Below, piece after piece: positions 1 to 8,916 of a stretch of DNA of 14,020 bases. This DNA comes from Paracoccaceae bacterium (lineage in GTDB: Bacteria > Pseudomonadota > Alphaproteobacteria > Rhodobacterales > Rhodobacteraceae). Position numbers and translations under genes: made by a program. The notes beneath the pieces were generated by a model. It was not told the DNA's origin and ran no database searches. It saw only the letters and a list, made by a program, of their open reading frames with translations. The stretch is taken from contig SLKB01000236.1 of the NCBI GenBank assembly GCA_007134805.1, positions 1 to 14,020 of the forward strand, read 5' to 3'. Each line of letters opens with the position of its first letter. Position 1 is the first letter of the stretch.

Positions 1-33
1 GCGGGCGCGCCCGGACCGGTGCAGGCCGCATGA
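1..33 (+). CDS. 3' end of an upstream coding sequence (partial)
   Basis: Frame 1 from the first base is open for ten codons (ending GPVQAA) and stops with TGA at 31-33. That stop overlaps the ATG of the next gene at 30 as ATGA. The same overlap joins the next two genes, so this is probably the tail of a third gene of the glycan cluster. Too little is present to identify the product. The call rests only on the open frame and the overlap, and ten open codons in GC-rich DNA can occur by chance. Confidence 0.4.
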   Translation, partial: AGAPGPVQAA

Positions 34-1223
34 GCGTGCCGGAGCGACCGGGCAGGGACGGGATGCGTCTGTGCATCGCCACCAGCCGCTACCCGCGCGC
101 GGGCGAGACCTTCGTGATGCGGCATGTCGATGAGCTTGCGGGCGGAAATACGGTCGTTGTCTGCGGTCGGCGCACCGGGCCCGCGCCCGCGGGCAAGGCG
201 GTCTTCAGCCGGCTGCATGCCGTGCTGAACCCCGCCGACCTTCTGCTCGCGCCCTGGTATCTGGCGCGCAATCATCACCTCTACCGTGCAGCCTTTGCCC
301 CGTTCGGTCGCGGGCGCGCGGCGCTGCGCCAGTTCCTGCAAGATCAGCGGGTCGACGCGATCCTCGCCGAGTTCGGGTCGCAGACTGTGCTCCACTGGCC
401 ACTTGCGCGCGAGATGGGTCTGCCGATCTTCGGTTATTTCCGGGGGCGCGATGCCAGCAAATACCTGCGTCATCCGGCGCGCGTGGAGGCCTATCGCCGG
501 ATGATGCCGCATCTCGCGGGCATCTTCGCCGTCTCGGGGTTCCTGCTGGACAATCTGGCGCGGCAGGGGCTGCATCACCCCAACGCGCATGTCGTGCCCA
601 GCGGCGTCGATACCGATCTCTTTCGCCCTGCCGAGAAAACGCCCGGGAGCGTGCTCTATGTCGGCCGCTTTGTCGAGAAGAAGGCGCCGCTTCTCACGCT
701 CGAAAGCTTCCTCGACGTGGCCGGGAAGCACCCCGGCGCGCGGCTCGAGTTCATCGGACAAGGCCCGCTTCTGGCGAAATGTCGCGCCCGTGCGGCCCGC
801 GCGCCCCATGGCGCACGCGTCATCTTCCACGGCCGCATGCCCCATGCCGAGGTGCGCGCCCATCTCTCGCGCGCGTCAATCCTCGTGCAGCATTCGCTCA
901 CCGGGCGCGATGGCGAGACCGAGGGCCTGCCGGTCTCGATCCAGGAAGGCATGGCCTGCGGCGCGGCGATCCTGAGCACGCGCCATGCGGGCATCCCGGA
1001 ACTGGTCGAAGAGGGTGTGACCGGCCATCTGGTCGATGAGGGCGATGCGGCCGGGTTCACGGCGGGGCTCGACCGTCTGCTTGCCGACCCCGCTGCGACC
1101 CGGGCCATGGGCGCGCGCGCGCGCGCGATGGCCTGTGCCCGCGTCGATTACCGCGCGCTCTACCGGCATGTCGAGACTGTCATCGCCGCCGCGCTCGATC
1201 CTGCTGCGAGGACGCGCGCATGA
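30..1223 (+). CDS. GT4-family (GT-B fold) glycosyltransferase
   Basis: Predicted sugar transferase moving a hexose from a nucleotide-sugar donor to a glycan acceptor at the cytoplasmic face, probably for capsule, exopolysaccharide or LPS. The 397-residue length fits the family. The N-terminal half is the acceptor domain and includes FGYFRGRDASKYL. The C-terminal half opens with SVLYVGRFVEKKAP and has the GT4 donor-site motif EGLPVSIQEG, an EX7E pair at about residues 298 and 306, followed by GIPELVEEGVTGHLV. The start at 30 is chosen because it overlaps the upstream stop as ATGA. An ATG at 63 (MRLCIATSRYP) preceded by AGGGA is a credible alternative that would remove 11 residues. The stop overlaps the next ATG by four bases. 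An alternating GC run (1111-1127) lies in the coding sequence. It resembles colanic-acid type transferases, but the exact sugar cannot be told. Confidence 0.85.
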   Translation: MSVPERPGRDGMRLCIATSRYPRAGETFVMRHVDELAGGNTVVVCGRRTGPAPAGKAVFSRLHAVLNPADLLLAPWYLARNHHLYRAAFAPFGRGRAALRQFLQDQRVDAILAEFGSQTVLHWPLAREMGLPIFGYFRGRDASKYLRHPARVEAYRRMMPHLAGIFAVSGFLLDNLARQGLHHPNAHVVPSGVDTDLFRPAEKTPGSVLYVGRFVEKKAPLLTLESFLDVAGKHPGARLEFIGQGPLLAKCRARAARAPHGARVIFHGRMPHAEVRAHLSRASILVQHSLTGRDGETEGLPVSIQEGMACGAAILSTRHAGIPELVEEGVTGHLVDEGDAAGFTAGLDRLLADPAATRAMGARARAMACARVDYRALYRHVETVIAAALDPAARTRA

Positions 1224-2068
1224 GCCCCCGGCCTCTGGACATCTGCGCCATGACCACTGTGCGCAATGACGCGCTGTTCCTGCCCAAATGGATCGCGCAT
1301 TACGGCGCGGCCTTCGGGCATAAGAATCTTCTGGTGATCCTTGACGGCCATGATCAGGACCTGCCGGCAGGGTCCGGGCCGGTCAACCTGATCCGGCTGC
1401 CGCACCGGCCGCGCCCGCGCGTGCCAGCGATGCGCAGGCGGGCGCGCGTGATGTCGGCGATCGCGCGGGGAATGTTTCATTATTTCGACCGCGTGATCGC
1501 GACCGATGTCGACGAGTTCATTGTCGTCGACCCGCGGCTTGGGGTCGATCTGCGCAGCTACCTTTCGCAGCGCATGGGCGGTGGCGCCGCGATCTCGGCG
1601 CTGGGGCTCGATGTCGGGCAGCATCTGCGCGAAGAAGGCCCGCTCGACCCGGCGCGCCCGTTTCTGGAGCAGCGCAGCTATGCCCATGTCTCGGCGCGCT
1701 ATACCAAGCCTGCCATCGCCACCCGCCCGCTGACCTGGGGCTCGGGCATGCACCGGGTGAAGGGGCGCAATTTCCGGATCGATCCGAACCTCTTCCTGTT
1801 CCATTTCGGCATGGTCGATTATGCGCGGGCCACGGGGAAGACGGCTGACCCTGACCGGCTGACGACCGGCTGGGAGGGGCACCTTGCGCGGCGCGAGGCG
1901 CTCTTCGGCATCATCACCAACAGCACGCCGCGCGACGGTGACACTTATTTCCCCATCGCGCGGCGCCGGCAAAGCTGGCTGCGGCCGATCTACGCCTGGA
2001 ACAAGCCCGGCATGATCCCCGGCGATCCGGTCATTCGCATCCCCGCGCGCTTTTGCGGCCTTGTCTGA
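1220..2068 (+). CDS. GT2-like glycosyltransferase (GT-A fold)
   Basis: A 282-residue protein resembling the Glyco_tranf_2_4 / GT92-like group often found in capsule and LPS clusters. The N-terminus has the typical ICAMTTVRNDALFLPKWIAHY start, followed by LLVILDGHDQDLP. The acidic motif DVDEF at 96-100 is the expected DxD-type metal and nucleotide-sugar site. Later conserved-looking stretches are WGSGMHRVKG and LFLFHFGMVDYARA. There is no signal peptide or membrane span, so it should act in the cytoplasm or at the inner membrane face. Its ATG overlaps the stop of the GT4 gene (ATGA), which implies cotranscription and a shared glycan pathway. It converges on the dehydrogenase gene with an 18-base gap. 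Substrate unknown. Confidence 0.8.
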   Translation: MSPRPLDICAMTTVRNDALFLPKWIAHYGAAFGHKNLLVILDGHDQDLPAGSGPVNLIRLPHRPRPRVPAMRRRARVMSAIARGMFHYFDRVIATDVDEFIVVDPRLGVDLRSYLSQRMGGGAAISALGLDVGQHLREEGPLDPARPFLEQRSYAHVSARYTKPAIATRPLTWGSGMHRVKGRNFRIDPNLFLFHFGMVDYARATGKTADPDRLTTGWEGHLARREALFGIITNSTPRDGDTYFPIARRRQSWLRPIYAWNKPGMIPGDPVIRIPARFCGLV

Positions 2069-2086
2069 GGCACTGCGCGCCGTGGC

Positions 2087-3019
2087 TCAATAGCCGCGCC
2101 CGCGGTCGACCTCGTGCAGCAGCGGCTTGCCGGCTTCCACCCGCGCGATGTTGCGCGCGATGACGCGCGCGGCGCTGTCGGCGCGCGTGGCAGCGGCGAT
2201 ATGCGGTGTGACGGTCACCGCCGGATGCGCCCAGAACGGGTGATCGCGAGGCAGGGGTTCCTCGCGAAAGACATCAAGCGTCGCGCCCGCGATGATGCCG
2301 CGCTCCAGGGCGGCAAGCAGCGCGTCATCGTCGATCAGCGCCCCACGGCCTGGGTTGATCAGGAAGGTGCCGGGCGGCATCTGGGTGAAGCGGTCCGCAT
2401 CGAGCAACCCCTCGGTCGCTTCAGTATGCGGCAGAAGAGTGACAATTATTTCAGTGCTTTGCAGAACGTTCTTCAAGCCCTCGTCGCCATGATGGCACAG
2501 GATGCCGGGCAGATCGCGGCGCGTGCGCGACCAGCCCCGGACCCGAAACCCCAGCGCGACCAGGGCATGCGCGCATGCCGCGCCCAGCTCCCCGAGGCCG
2601 AGGACCGTCACTTCCCGCTCATGCGCGAGCGGCGGGGGCGTCGGATCCCAGTCGCCGGGGCGCGCGTGCAGATGACGGTCGAGGCCGAGATGATAGCGCA
2701 ACACATGGCCGCAGACATATTCGACCATTCCGGCGGTCAGCGCCGGGTCGACCATCCGCGCCAGCGGCTGGGTCAGCGTGGGGTTCGTCACGATCTTCTC
2801 GACCCCGGCCCAGAGGCTCAGCACAGCGCGGGTGCGCGTGAAGGGCCGGAAATCCTCAACCGGGCTTCCCGGGCCATAGATGATGTAGTCGACCGTCTCG
2901 GGCGCGGCCTCGGTCACAAGCTGCACGTCCAGCCGCTCAGTGCGAAACGCCTCGGCCAGGGCAGGGCGATACGCGGCACGCGTGGCATCGCCCGCAGCAA
3001 GAAGCACGGTCATGCTCAC
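2087..3019 (-). CDS. ghrA: D-2-hydroxyacid dehydrogenase, glyoxylate/hydroxypyruvate reductase A type
   Basis: Predicted NAD(P)H-dependent reductase of glyoxylate or hydroxypyruvate in the cytosol. Numbered from the GTG at 3019, the Rossmann motif GLGELG is at 141-146. The catalytic triad of the D-isomer 2-hydroxyacid dehydrogenases is visible as Arg225 (NPGRGAL), Glu254 (EEPLP) and His273 (TPHIAA). SLWAGVEKI and LARMVDP in the substrate half are typical of the GhrA subgroup. The length of about 310 residues is normal. The GTG at 3019 is preferred: it overlaps the rodA stop as GTGA and has GAGG eight bases upstream. The in-frame ATG at 3013 (MTVLLAAG) is the alternative and removes two residues. 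It is the last gene of the mreB-to-rodA operon. A role in wall synthesis is not implied by its sequence. The exact substrate is inferred from subgroup likeness only. Confidence 0.87.
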   Translation of the reverse strand: MSMTVLLAAGDATRAAYRPALAEAFRTERLDVQLVTEAAPETVDYIIYGPGSPVEDFRPFTRTRAVLSLWAGVEKIVTNPTLTQPLARMVDPALTAGMVEYVCGHVLRYHLGLDRHLHARPGDWDPTPPPLAHEREVTVLGLGELGAACAHALVALGFRVRGWSRTRRDLPGILCHHGDEGLKNVLQSTEIIVTLLPHTEATEGLLDADRFTQMPPGTFLINPGRGALIDDDALLAALERGIIAGATLDVFREEPLPRDHPFWAHPAVTVTPHIAAATRADSAARVIARNIARVEAGKPLLHEVDRGRGY

Positions 3020-4164
3020 GACGGCAGCCTCGCGCGGTGAATATGGGCCGATTGCACCAGCCCGAAGCCGATCATCAGCACGAGCATCGCCGAGCCGCCG
3101 AAGGAAACGAGCGGCAGCGGCACGCCCACCACGGGCGCAAGTCCCATCACCATGGCCATGTTGACCGCGAAATAGAGAAAGAAGGTTCCCGCAACCCCCA
3201 GCACCAGCAGCGCGCCGAAGCGGTTGGTCGTGCGCATCGCGGTCACGATGCAGAAGCCCGTGATCAGCAGATAGAGCACCAGCAGCGAGGCCGCGCCGAT
3301 GAAGCCGAATTCCTCGGCCAGCGTGGTGAAGATGAAATCCGTGTGCTTCTCGGGCAGGAAGTTCAGCCGCGCCTGCGTGCCTTCCATGAACCCGCGCCCC
3401 GACCAGCCCCCGGAGCCGAGCGCGATCATCGACTGGTTGATGTGATACCCCGCCCCGAGCGGGTCGATGGTCGGATCGAGGAAGGCGTCGATGCGGCGGA
3501 ACTGGTAGTCCTTCAGAAGCTGCCACTCGGTCCCGCGCGAGGCCATCACTGCAGCCACGAGGCCGCCCGCCGCGGCGATCAGCGTCATGAAATAGGCCCA
3601 ATGGACCCCGGCTGCGAAGATCACCACGCCCCCGCCCAGCGCGATCAGCATCGCTGTGCCAAGATCGGGCTGGCGCAGCACGAGGGTCGTCGGAATCAGC
3701 ACGATCAACGCCGCGATCAGCACCGAGATCGGGTGCGAGACCTTGCGCGTGCCGATCCAGTCAAAATAGGCCGCAAGCGCCATGATCGTGGTGATCTTGG
3801 CAAGCTCCGAGGGTTGCAGGCGCACCGGGCCGAACTCGAGCCAGCGCCGCGCGCCCATCCCGATCGTGCCGAAGAACTCGACCCCCACCAACAGCAGCAC
3901 CGAGACCGCGAAGGCCAGCCCGGAGATCGACCGCCAGAACCATAGCGGCACGAAGGCCACGAGGAACATCAGCCCCATGCCCAGGGCGAAACGCTTGAGT
4001 TGCGGCTCCATCCAGGGTGTCATGCTGCCGCCGGCGACCGAATAGAGCATCAGGAACCCGATACCCGCGACCGCGATCAGCAACAGCACCAGCCCCCAGT
4101 CGAGATAGAGTACCTTGGCGAGCCCCGCGGGCATCCGCTTGGTGTTGTATTCGAGATAGCTCAT
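3016..4164 (-). CDS. rodA: SEDS peptidoglycan glycosyltransferase RodA (MrdB)
   Basis: Integral inner-membrane polymerase that extends peptidoglycan strands from lipid II during cell elongation, working with PBP2. The 382-residue protein has a short basic N-terminus and about ten hydrophobic segments. SEDS signatures are present: GARRWLEFGPVRLQPSELAK (about 104-123), RQPDLGTA (164-171), and NFLPEKHTDFIFTTLAEEFG (268-287), whose Asp276 matches the catalytic aspartate of RodA. The C-terminus has GVPLPLVSFGGSAM (347-360). HTDFIFTTLAEEFGFIG with its position beside PBP2 separates it from FtsW. The ATG overlaps the mrdA stop by four bases (ATGA at 4164-4161), so it is probably translated by coupling. 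The stop overlaps the GTG of the downstream dehydrogenase. Confidence 0.96.
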   Translation of the reverse strand: MSYLEYNTKRMPAGLAKVLYLDWGLVLLLIAVAGIGFLMLYSVAGGSMTPWMEPQLKRFALGMGLMFLVAFVPLWFWRSISGLAFAVSVLLLVGVEFFGTIGMGARRWLEFGPVRLQPSELAKITTIMALAAYFDWIGTRKVSHPISVLIAALIVLIPTTLVLRQPDLGTAMLIALGGGVVIFAAGVHWAYFMTLIAAAGGLVAAVMASRGTEWQLLKDYQFRRIDAFLDPTIDPLGAGYHINQSMIALGSGGWSGRGFMEGTQARLNFLPEKHTDFIFTTLAEEFGFIGAASLLVLYLLITGFCIVTAMRTTNRFGALLVLGVAGTFFLYFAVNMAMVMGLAPVVGVPLPLVSFGGSAMLVLMIGFGLVQSAHIHRARLPS

Positions 4165-6101
4165 GCGCGGCTGATCCTCATGTCCTCGGGGCGGCGCAGG
4201 CGTTCCTCAAGCTCGATCTGTTCGGCGCGGATCCGGTTGCGCTGCGGCGCAGGATAGGCCGAAAGCGGCGGCACATCCCCCCCGTTCAGCGCCGCGAGCG
4301 TGATATCGCGTCCGATCGGGGCGGCCGTGCTCGATCCGCCGCCACCATGCTCGACCACGACGGCAACCGCGACGGCGGGGTTGTCCATGGGCGCATAATC
4401 CACGAACAGCGCATGGTTGCGCCGGTTCCAGGGCAGGTCTTCCTGCCGTCGGATGCCGGCCTCACGTTCGGCCCGCGTGATCGAGAAGACCTGACTGGTC
4501 CCGGTCTTGCCAGCCATGATCTGCTCCTCGGTCACCACGCGCGACGAATAGGCGGTGCCGCGGCGGTCATTGACCGTGTCGGCCATGCCGCGCCGGATCA
4601 GGCGCAGCCAGTCGGCGCGCAGATCGAGGCTGGCGAGTTGCGGGCGCTCGCGTTCGAGCGGGTCGCGGATCAGCCGCGGCAACACGGCGCTGTTGCTGGC
4701 CAGCCGCGCAGTCATCACTGCGAGTTGCAGCGGTGTTGTCAGCACATAGCCCTGGCCGATCGCGGCGTTGACCGTGTCGCCCACGCGCCACTCGGCATCG
4801 CGGTTGCGTCGCTTCCAGTCGCGTGTCGGGTTCAGCCCCCCCGCGACCGAGGTGATCGGCAGATCATACCGCATCCCCAGGCCAAGCCGCTGGCTCATCT
4901 CGTTGATCTTGTCGATCCCCGCGCGCTGCGCCATCTCGTAGAAATAGATGTCGCAGCTTTCCGACAGCGCCGAAACCATGCCAAGGCGCCCATGCCCGCC
5001 GCGCTTCCAGCAATGGAAACGGTGCCCGGAGACATCCATATGGCCGGGGCAGAAGACGCGCTCCTGCCCGTCGGTCACGCCGGCATCAAGCGCGGCGAGC
5101 GCCGTCACCATCTTGAAGGTCGAGCCCGGCGGATACATCCCCTGCACGGTCTTGTTGACGAGCGGGCGATAGTCATTTTCCAGAAGCGCGTTGAAATCGG
5201 GGCTGGAAATGCCGCGCACGAAGAGGTTCGGATCGAAACTCGGGCCCGAGGCGAGCGCCAGGATATCGCCGGTCGGAATGTCGAGCACGACGGCCGCCGC
5301 GCTATGGCCATGCAGCCGCTCCAGCGCGTAGTTCTGCAGCCGCGCATCGAGGGTGAGCGTCACATTGCCGCCGGGGCTGCCCTCGACCCGGTCCAGCTCG
5401 CGCATCACCCGGCCGACCGCATTGACCTCGACACGCTGCGAGCCCGCGCGCCCGCGCAGCCGGTCTTCCTCCATCCGCTCGACGCCGCTCTTGCCGATCT
5501 GGAACCGCGGGATCATCAGCACCGGGTCGGGTGCTTCAAGCGCTGCCAGATCGCGCTCGGACACCGGGCCCACATAGCCCACCACATGCGCCGTATCCTC
5601 GCGCAGCGGATAGGCGCGCGACAGGCCCATCTCGGGCGTCACGCCGGGCAGGGCAGGGGCGTTGCTGGCGACACGGCTGATCTCTTCCCAGCTCAGCCGC
5701 TCGGCCACAGTGACCGGCACGAAGGGACGGTTGCGCAGCATGTCACGCCGGGCGCGCTCTATATCCTCGTCGCGCAGGTCGATCAGCTGTGCAAGCCGGC
5801 TCAGCACAAGGTCGATATCGCCCGCGTCATCGCGCTTGATGACCACGCGGTAATTCTGCTCGTTGCCCGCCAGAAGCACGCCATTGCGATCGAGGATCAG
5901 CCCGCGCACTGGCGGCAACAGCCGCAGATTGATTCGGTTTTCCTCTGCCAGCAGGTGAAACTGCTCGGAGTGGTTCAGTTGCATGTCATGCAAGCGCCAC
6001 ATCAGCGTGCCGGCCATGCCCAGTTGCAGCCCACCCAGGATCAGCCCGCGCCGGGTGATGCTGCGACGGCTCTCTTCCTTCTCGCGATCCGACCGTTTCA
6101 C
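4161..6101 (-). CDS. mrdA: Penicillin-binding protein 2 (elongation-specific transpeptidase)
   Basis: Class B PBP that cross-links lateral-wall peptidoglycan made by RodA; an inner-membrane protein with a periplasmic catalytic domain. The start is taken as GTG at 6101, overlapping the mreD stop as GTGA, with a purine-rich GGGGCAG upstream. This gives 646 residues, normal for PBP2. Order: basic cytoplasmic tail, one membrane anchor at about 18-36, pedestal with the class B stretch PPVRGLILDRNG (63-74), then the transpeptidase domain. Active-site motifs are STFK (327-330, nucleophile Ser327), SCD (382-384, the SxN-equivalent of PBP2) and KTGTS (532-536). GQGYVLTTPLQLA lies between the last two. 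The open frame continues upstream of 6101 through mreD, but that part is a shadow. The stop overlaps the rodA ATG. Confidence 0.96.
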   Translation of the reverse strand: MKRSDREKEESRRSITRRGLILGGLQLGMAGTLMWRLHDMQLNHSEQFHLLAEENRINLRLLPPVRGLILDRNGVLLAGNEQNYRVVIKRDDAGDIDLVLSRLAQLIDLRDEDIERARRDMLRNRPFVPVTVAERLSWEEISRVASNAPALPGVTPEMGLSRAYPLREDTAHVVGYVGPVSERDLAALEAPDPVLMIPRFQIGKSGVERMEEDRLRGRAGSQRVEVNAVGRVMRELDRVEGSPGGNVTLTLDARLQNYALERLHGHSAAAVVLDIPTGDILALASGPSFDPNLFVRGISSPDFNALLENDYRPLVNKTVQGMYPPGSTFKMVTALAALDAGVTDGQERVFCPGHMDVSGHRFHCWKRGGHGRLGMVSALSESCDIYFYEMAQRAGIDKINEMSQRLGLGMRYDLPITSVAGGLNPTRDWKRRNRDAEWRVGDTVNAAIGQGYVLTTPLQLAVMTARLASNSAVLPRLIRDPLERERPQLASLDLRADWLRLIRRGMADTVNDRRGTAYSSRVVTEEQIMAGKTGTSQVFSITRAEREAGIRRQEDLPWNRRNHALFVDYAPMDNPAVAVAVVVEHGGGGSSTAAPIGRDITLAALNGGDVPPLSAYPAPQRNRIRAEQIELEERLRRPEDMRISRA

Positions 6102-6697
6102 AATTTCTGCCCCAGCGAGTCGACTTCTCCGGTCGCGGGTTTGCGCAGGCCAAACAGGAAATGCGAGACCAAGACGACACCCGGATAAGCGAGGATTGTG
6201 CCCAACAATTGCACCAAGCTCAAGCCAAGGGGCTCTTGCGGAACCATCACAATTGCGATCACGGCCCGATTGGCCGCGAACATGACCAGCATGAGCAGCG
6301 CCACATTGAGATATTCGATCGCAAAGCCATAACCGCGCAGGCGGTCGGTGCGGTTGCGCAGATACTCGACCCCCAGCAGCACGATCAGCGCCCAGAGTCC
6401 CGGTGGGCGCATCAGCAGCATATCCTCGAAAAAGAAATACCCCGCGATGACAGGGGCGGGCAGAAGATCGGGGCGGCGCACGACCCAGGCGATGGCGAGG
6501 CACAACAGCACATCCGGCGGCGGCAGGTCGCGCAGGCTCAACCCAAGCAGTTCCGATGCCGGGTCCTGCGCGGGGTCGACGCTGATCCCCGCCCCGTAGC
6601 CGCCAATCGGCAACAGCCGTTGGAAGGTGATCAGCGCGGCCAGTCCAAGGAACAGGGCGACATAGACAAGCCGCTGGGTCCGGCGCCGGTCAACCAT
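6098..6697 (-). CDS. mreD: Rod shape-determining membrane protein MreD
   Basis: Small integral membrane partner of MreB and MreC in the elongasome. From the ATG at 6697 (MVDRRRTQRLVYVALF) it has 199 residues, slightly longer than many MreD proteins. About five hydrophobic spans are visible, beginning with LVYVALFLGLAALITF and including LWALIVLLGVEYL and YLNVALLMLVMFAANRAV. PAPVIAGYFFFEDMLLMRPPG is the kind of central loop and helix seen in MreD. Sequence identity to the family is weak by nature, so position between mreC and mrdA carries much of the call. The ATG overlaps the end of mreC by eight bases, and the stop overlaps the mrdA GTG. Longer in-frame starts exist up to 6766 but would lie deep inside mreC. 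Confidence 0.92.
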   Translation of the reverse strand: MVDRRRTQRLVYVALFLGLAALITFQRLLPIGGYGAGISVDPAQDPASELLGLSLRDLPPPDVLLCLAIAWVVRRPDLLPAPVIAGYFFFEDMLLMRPPGLWALIVLLGVEYLRNRTDRLRGYGFAIEYLNVALLMLVMFAANRAVIAIVMVPQEPLGLSLVQLLGTILAYPGVVLVSHFLFGLRKPATGEVDSLGQKL

Positions 6698-7625
6698 CGC
6701 CGGGCCCCGGGGGGATCGCATCGGGCGCCAGGGCCTCGGCGGCATCTTCAGGGGTGATGAATTCACTCGGCGGCAGGATCAGCGCGCCCGTATCGCGGAT
6801 CTTCTCGACCGGGCGCGAGCGCAGCACCCGCAGGAACTCGAGCCGCCCGTAATCGGCCGCGAGCCGCACCCGCAACCGCCGGTCGCGGGTCTGCACGACT
6901 TCGCCCACGAGGATGCCCGCGGGAAACACCCCGCCATCGTCGGAACTGATCACCCGGTCGCCGGGGCGCAGATCGTCTGGGGATTCGATGAATTCGAGGA
7001 TCGGGAAGGTCGTGTTGTCGCCCGTCAGCATCGCGCGCTGGCCCGAAGGCTGCACTGTGACGGGCACGGCGCTCGCCGTATCGGTCAGAAGCACGACGCG
7101 GGCGGTGCGGCTGCCCACGCCCGCGATCCGGCCTGCAAGCCCCAGCCCGTCCATCACTGCCCAGCCATCCTGCACCCCGTCGCGCGCGCCCACATTCAGC
7201 AGCACCGAGTTGCGAAAGGGCGAGCCGCTATCGGCCATCACCACGCCGGTCACATGCGTGAGTTGCGGGTCAAGCCGCACCTGGTTGAGGTCCAGAAGCT
7301 TCGCGTTGCGCTGCTCAAGCTGAAGTGCTGCCTCGCGCCAGGCACGCATCTGCTGCAATTCGCGGCGCAACTCCTGGTTCTGCTCGAGGATGCGCGCGTA
7401 AGAACCGAAATTCTCCATCATCGCGACGCCGCGCGCCACCGGGCGCATGGCCCAGTCGAACGAGGGCACCACGCGGTCGATCACCGCCATGCGAAACTGT
7501 TCCACCCGCGGGCTGTCGATGCGCCAGACCATGAACACCAGCGCCAGCGCCACCGCCATGAGCCCGATCAGGATGCGACGGACGGGACGGACGAAATCCT
7601 GTTCGTTCTTGCGCTCGCTGGCCAT
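6690..7625 (-). CDS. mreC: Rod shape-determining protein MreC
   Basis: Bitopic inner-membrane protein that forms a periplasmic scaffold and activates PBP2/RodA. Of 311 residues, the first 16 are polar and basic, one membrane span follows at about 17-35 (LIGLMAVALALVFMVW), then a periplasmic coiled coil around 75-112 (EQNQELRRELQQM, EQRNAKLLDL). The beta-domain core has VVMADSGSPFRNSVLLNVGA (128-147), then GLAGRIAGVG and RPGDRVISSDDGGVFPAGI, which are hallmark MreC stretches. The tail after residue 290 is Pro/Ala/Asp-rich and low in complexity. It starts 25 bases after the mreB stop, with GAAAGGG as a likely ribosome site, and overlaps mreD by eight bases. Confidence 0.95.
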   Translation of the reverse strand: MASERKNEQDFVRPVRRILIGLMAVALALVFMVWRIDSPRVEQFRMAVIDRVVPSFDWAMRPVARGVAMMENFGSYARILEQNQELRRELQQMRAWREAALQLEQRNAKLLDLNQVRLDPQLTHVTGVVMADSGSPFRNSVLLNVGARDGVQDGWAVMDGLGLAGRIAGVGSRTARVVLLTDTASAVPVTVQPSGQRAMLTGDNTTFPILEFIESPDDLRPGDRVISSDDGGVFPAGILVGEVVQTRDRRLRVRLAADYGRLEFLRVLRSRPVEKIRDTGALILPPSEFITPEDAAEALAPDAIPPGPGDG

Positions 7626-7650
7626 GTCTCAGACCCTTTCGCTTGGGCCT

Positions 7651-8777
<1,127 letters not shown>

Positions 8778-8858
8778 GAGGGGGTGCAACCGCGATCGGC
8801 GGGAAATGGCGCGCGGCGCGCAAGTTCGCGTGATATGGCCCCTTTCGTCGTCTGCAGC

Positions 8859-8879
8859 GGCGGGCCCCGGAGCCCCGCC
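8859..8879 (-). terminator. GC-rich hairpin downstream of leuA, possible terminator
   Basis: GGCGGG and CCCGCC (8859-8864 and 8874-8879) can pair with a 9-base loop, about 38 bases past the leuA stop. No T-run follows on the minus strand, so it is not a classical intrinsic terminator. The remaining 8778-8916 interval shows no gene. Readthrough from leuA into mreB cannot be excluded. Confidence 0.3.
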
Positions 8880-8916
8880 CAAGCCCGCGCGCCCCCGCGC
8901 CTGCATGTGCCTGCGG

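Noticed and set aside
2069..2086. Bidirectional terminator between the converging glycosyltransferase and dehydrogenase genes
   Set aside because: Only a short imperfect inverted repeat is present in 18 bases and there is no T-run on either side.
4017..6188. Long plus-strand open frame of 723 codons opposite mrdA
   Set aside because: Antisense shadow of PBP2 caused by high GC and codon bias; Arg/His/Ala-rich with no recognisable domain.
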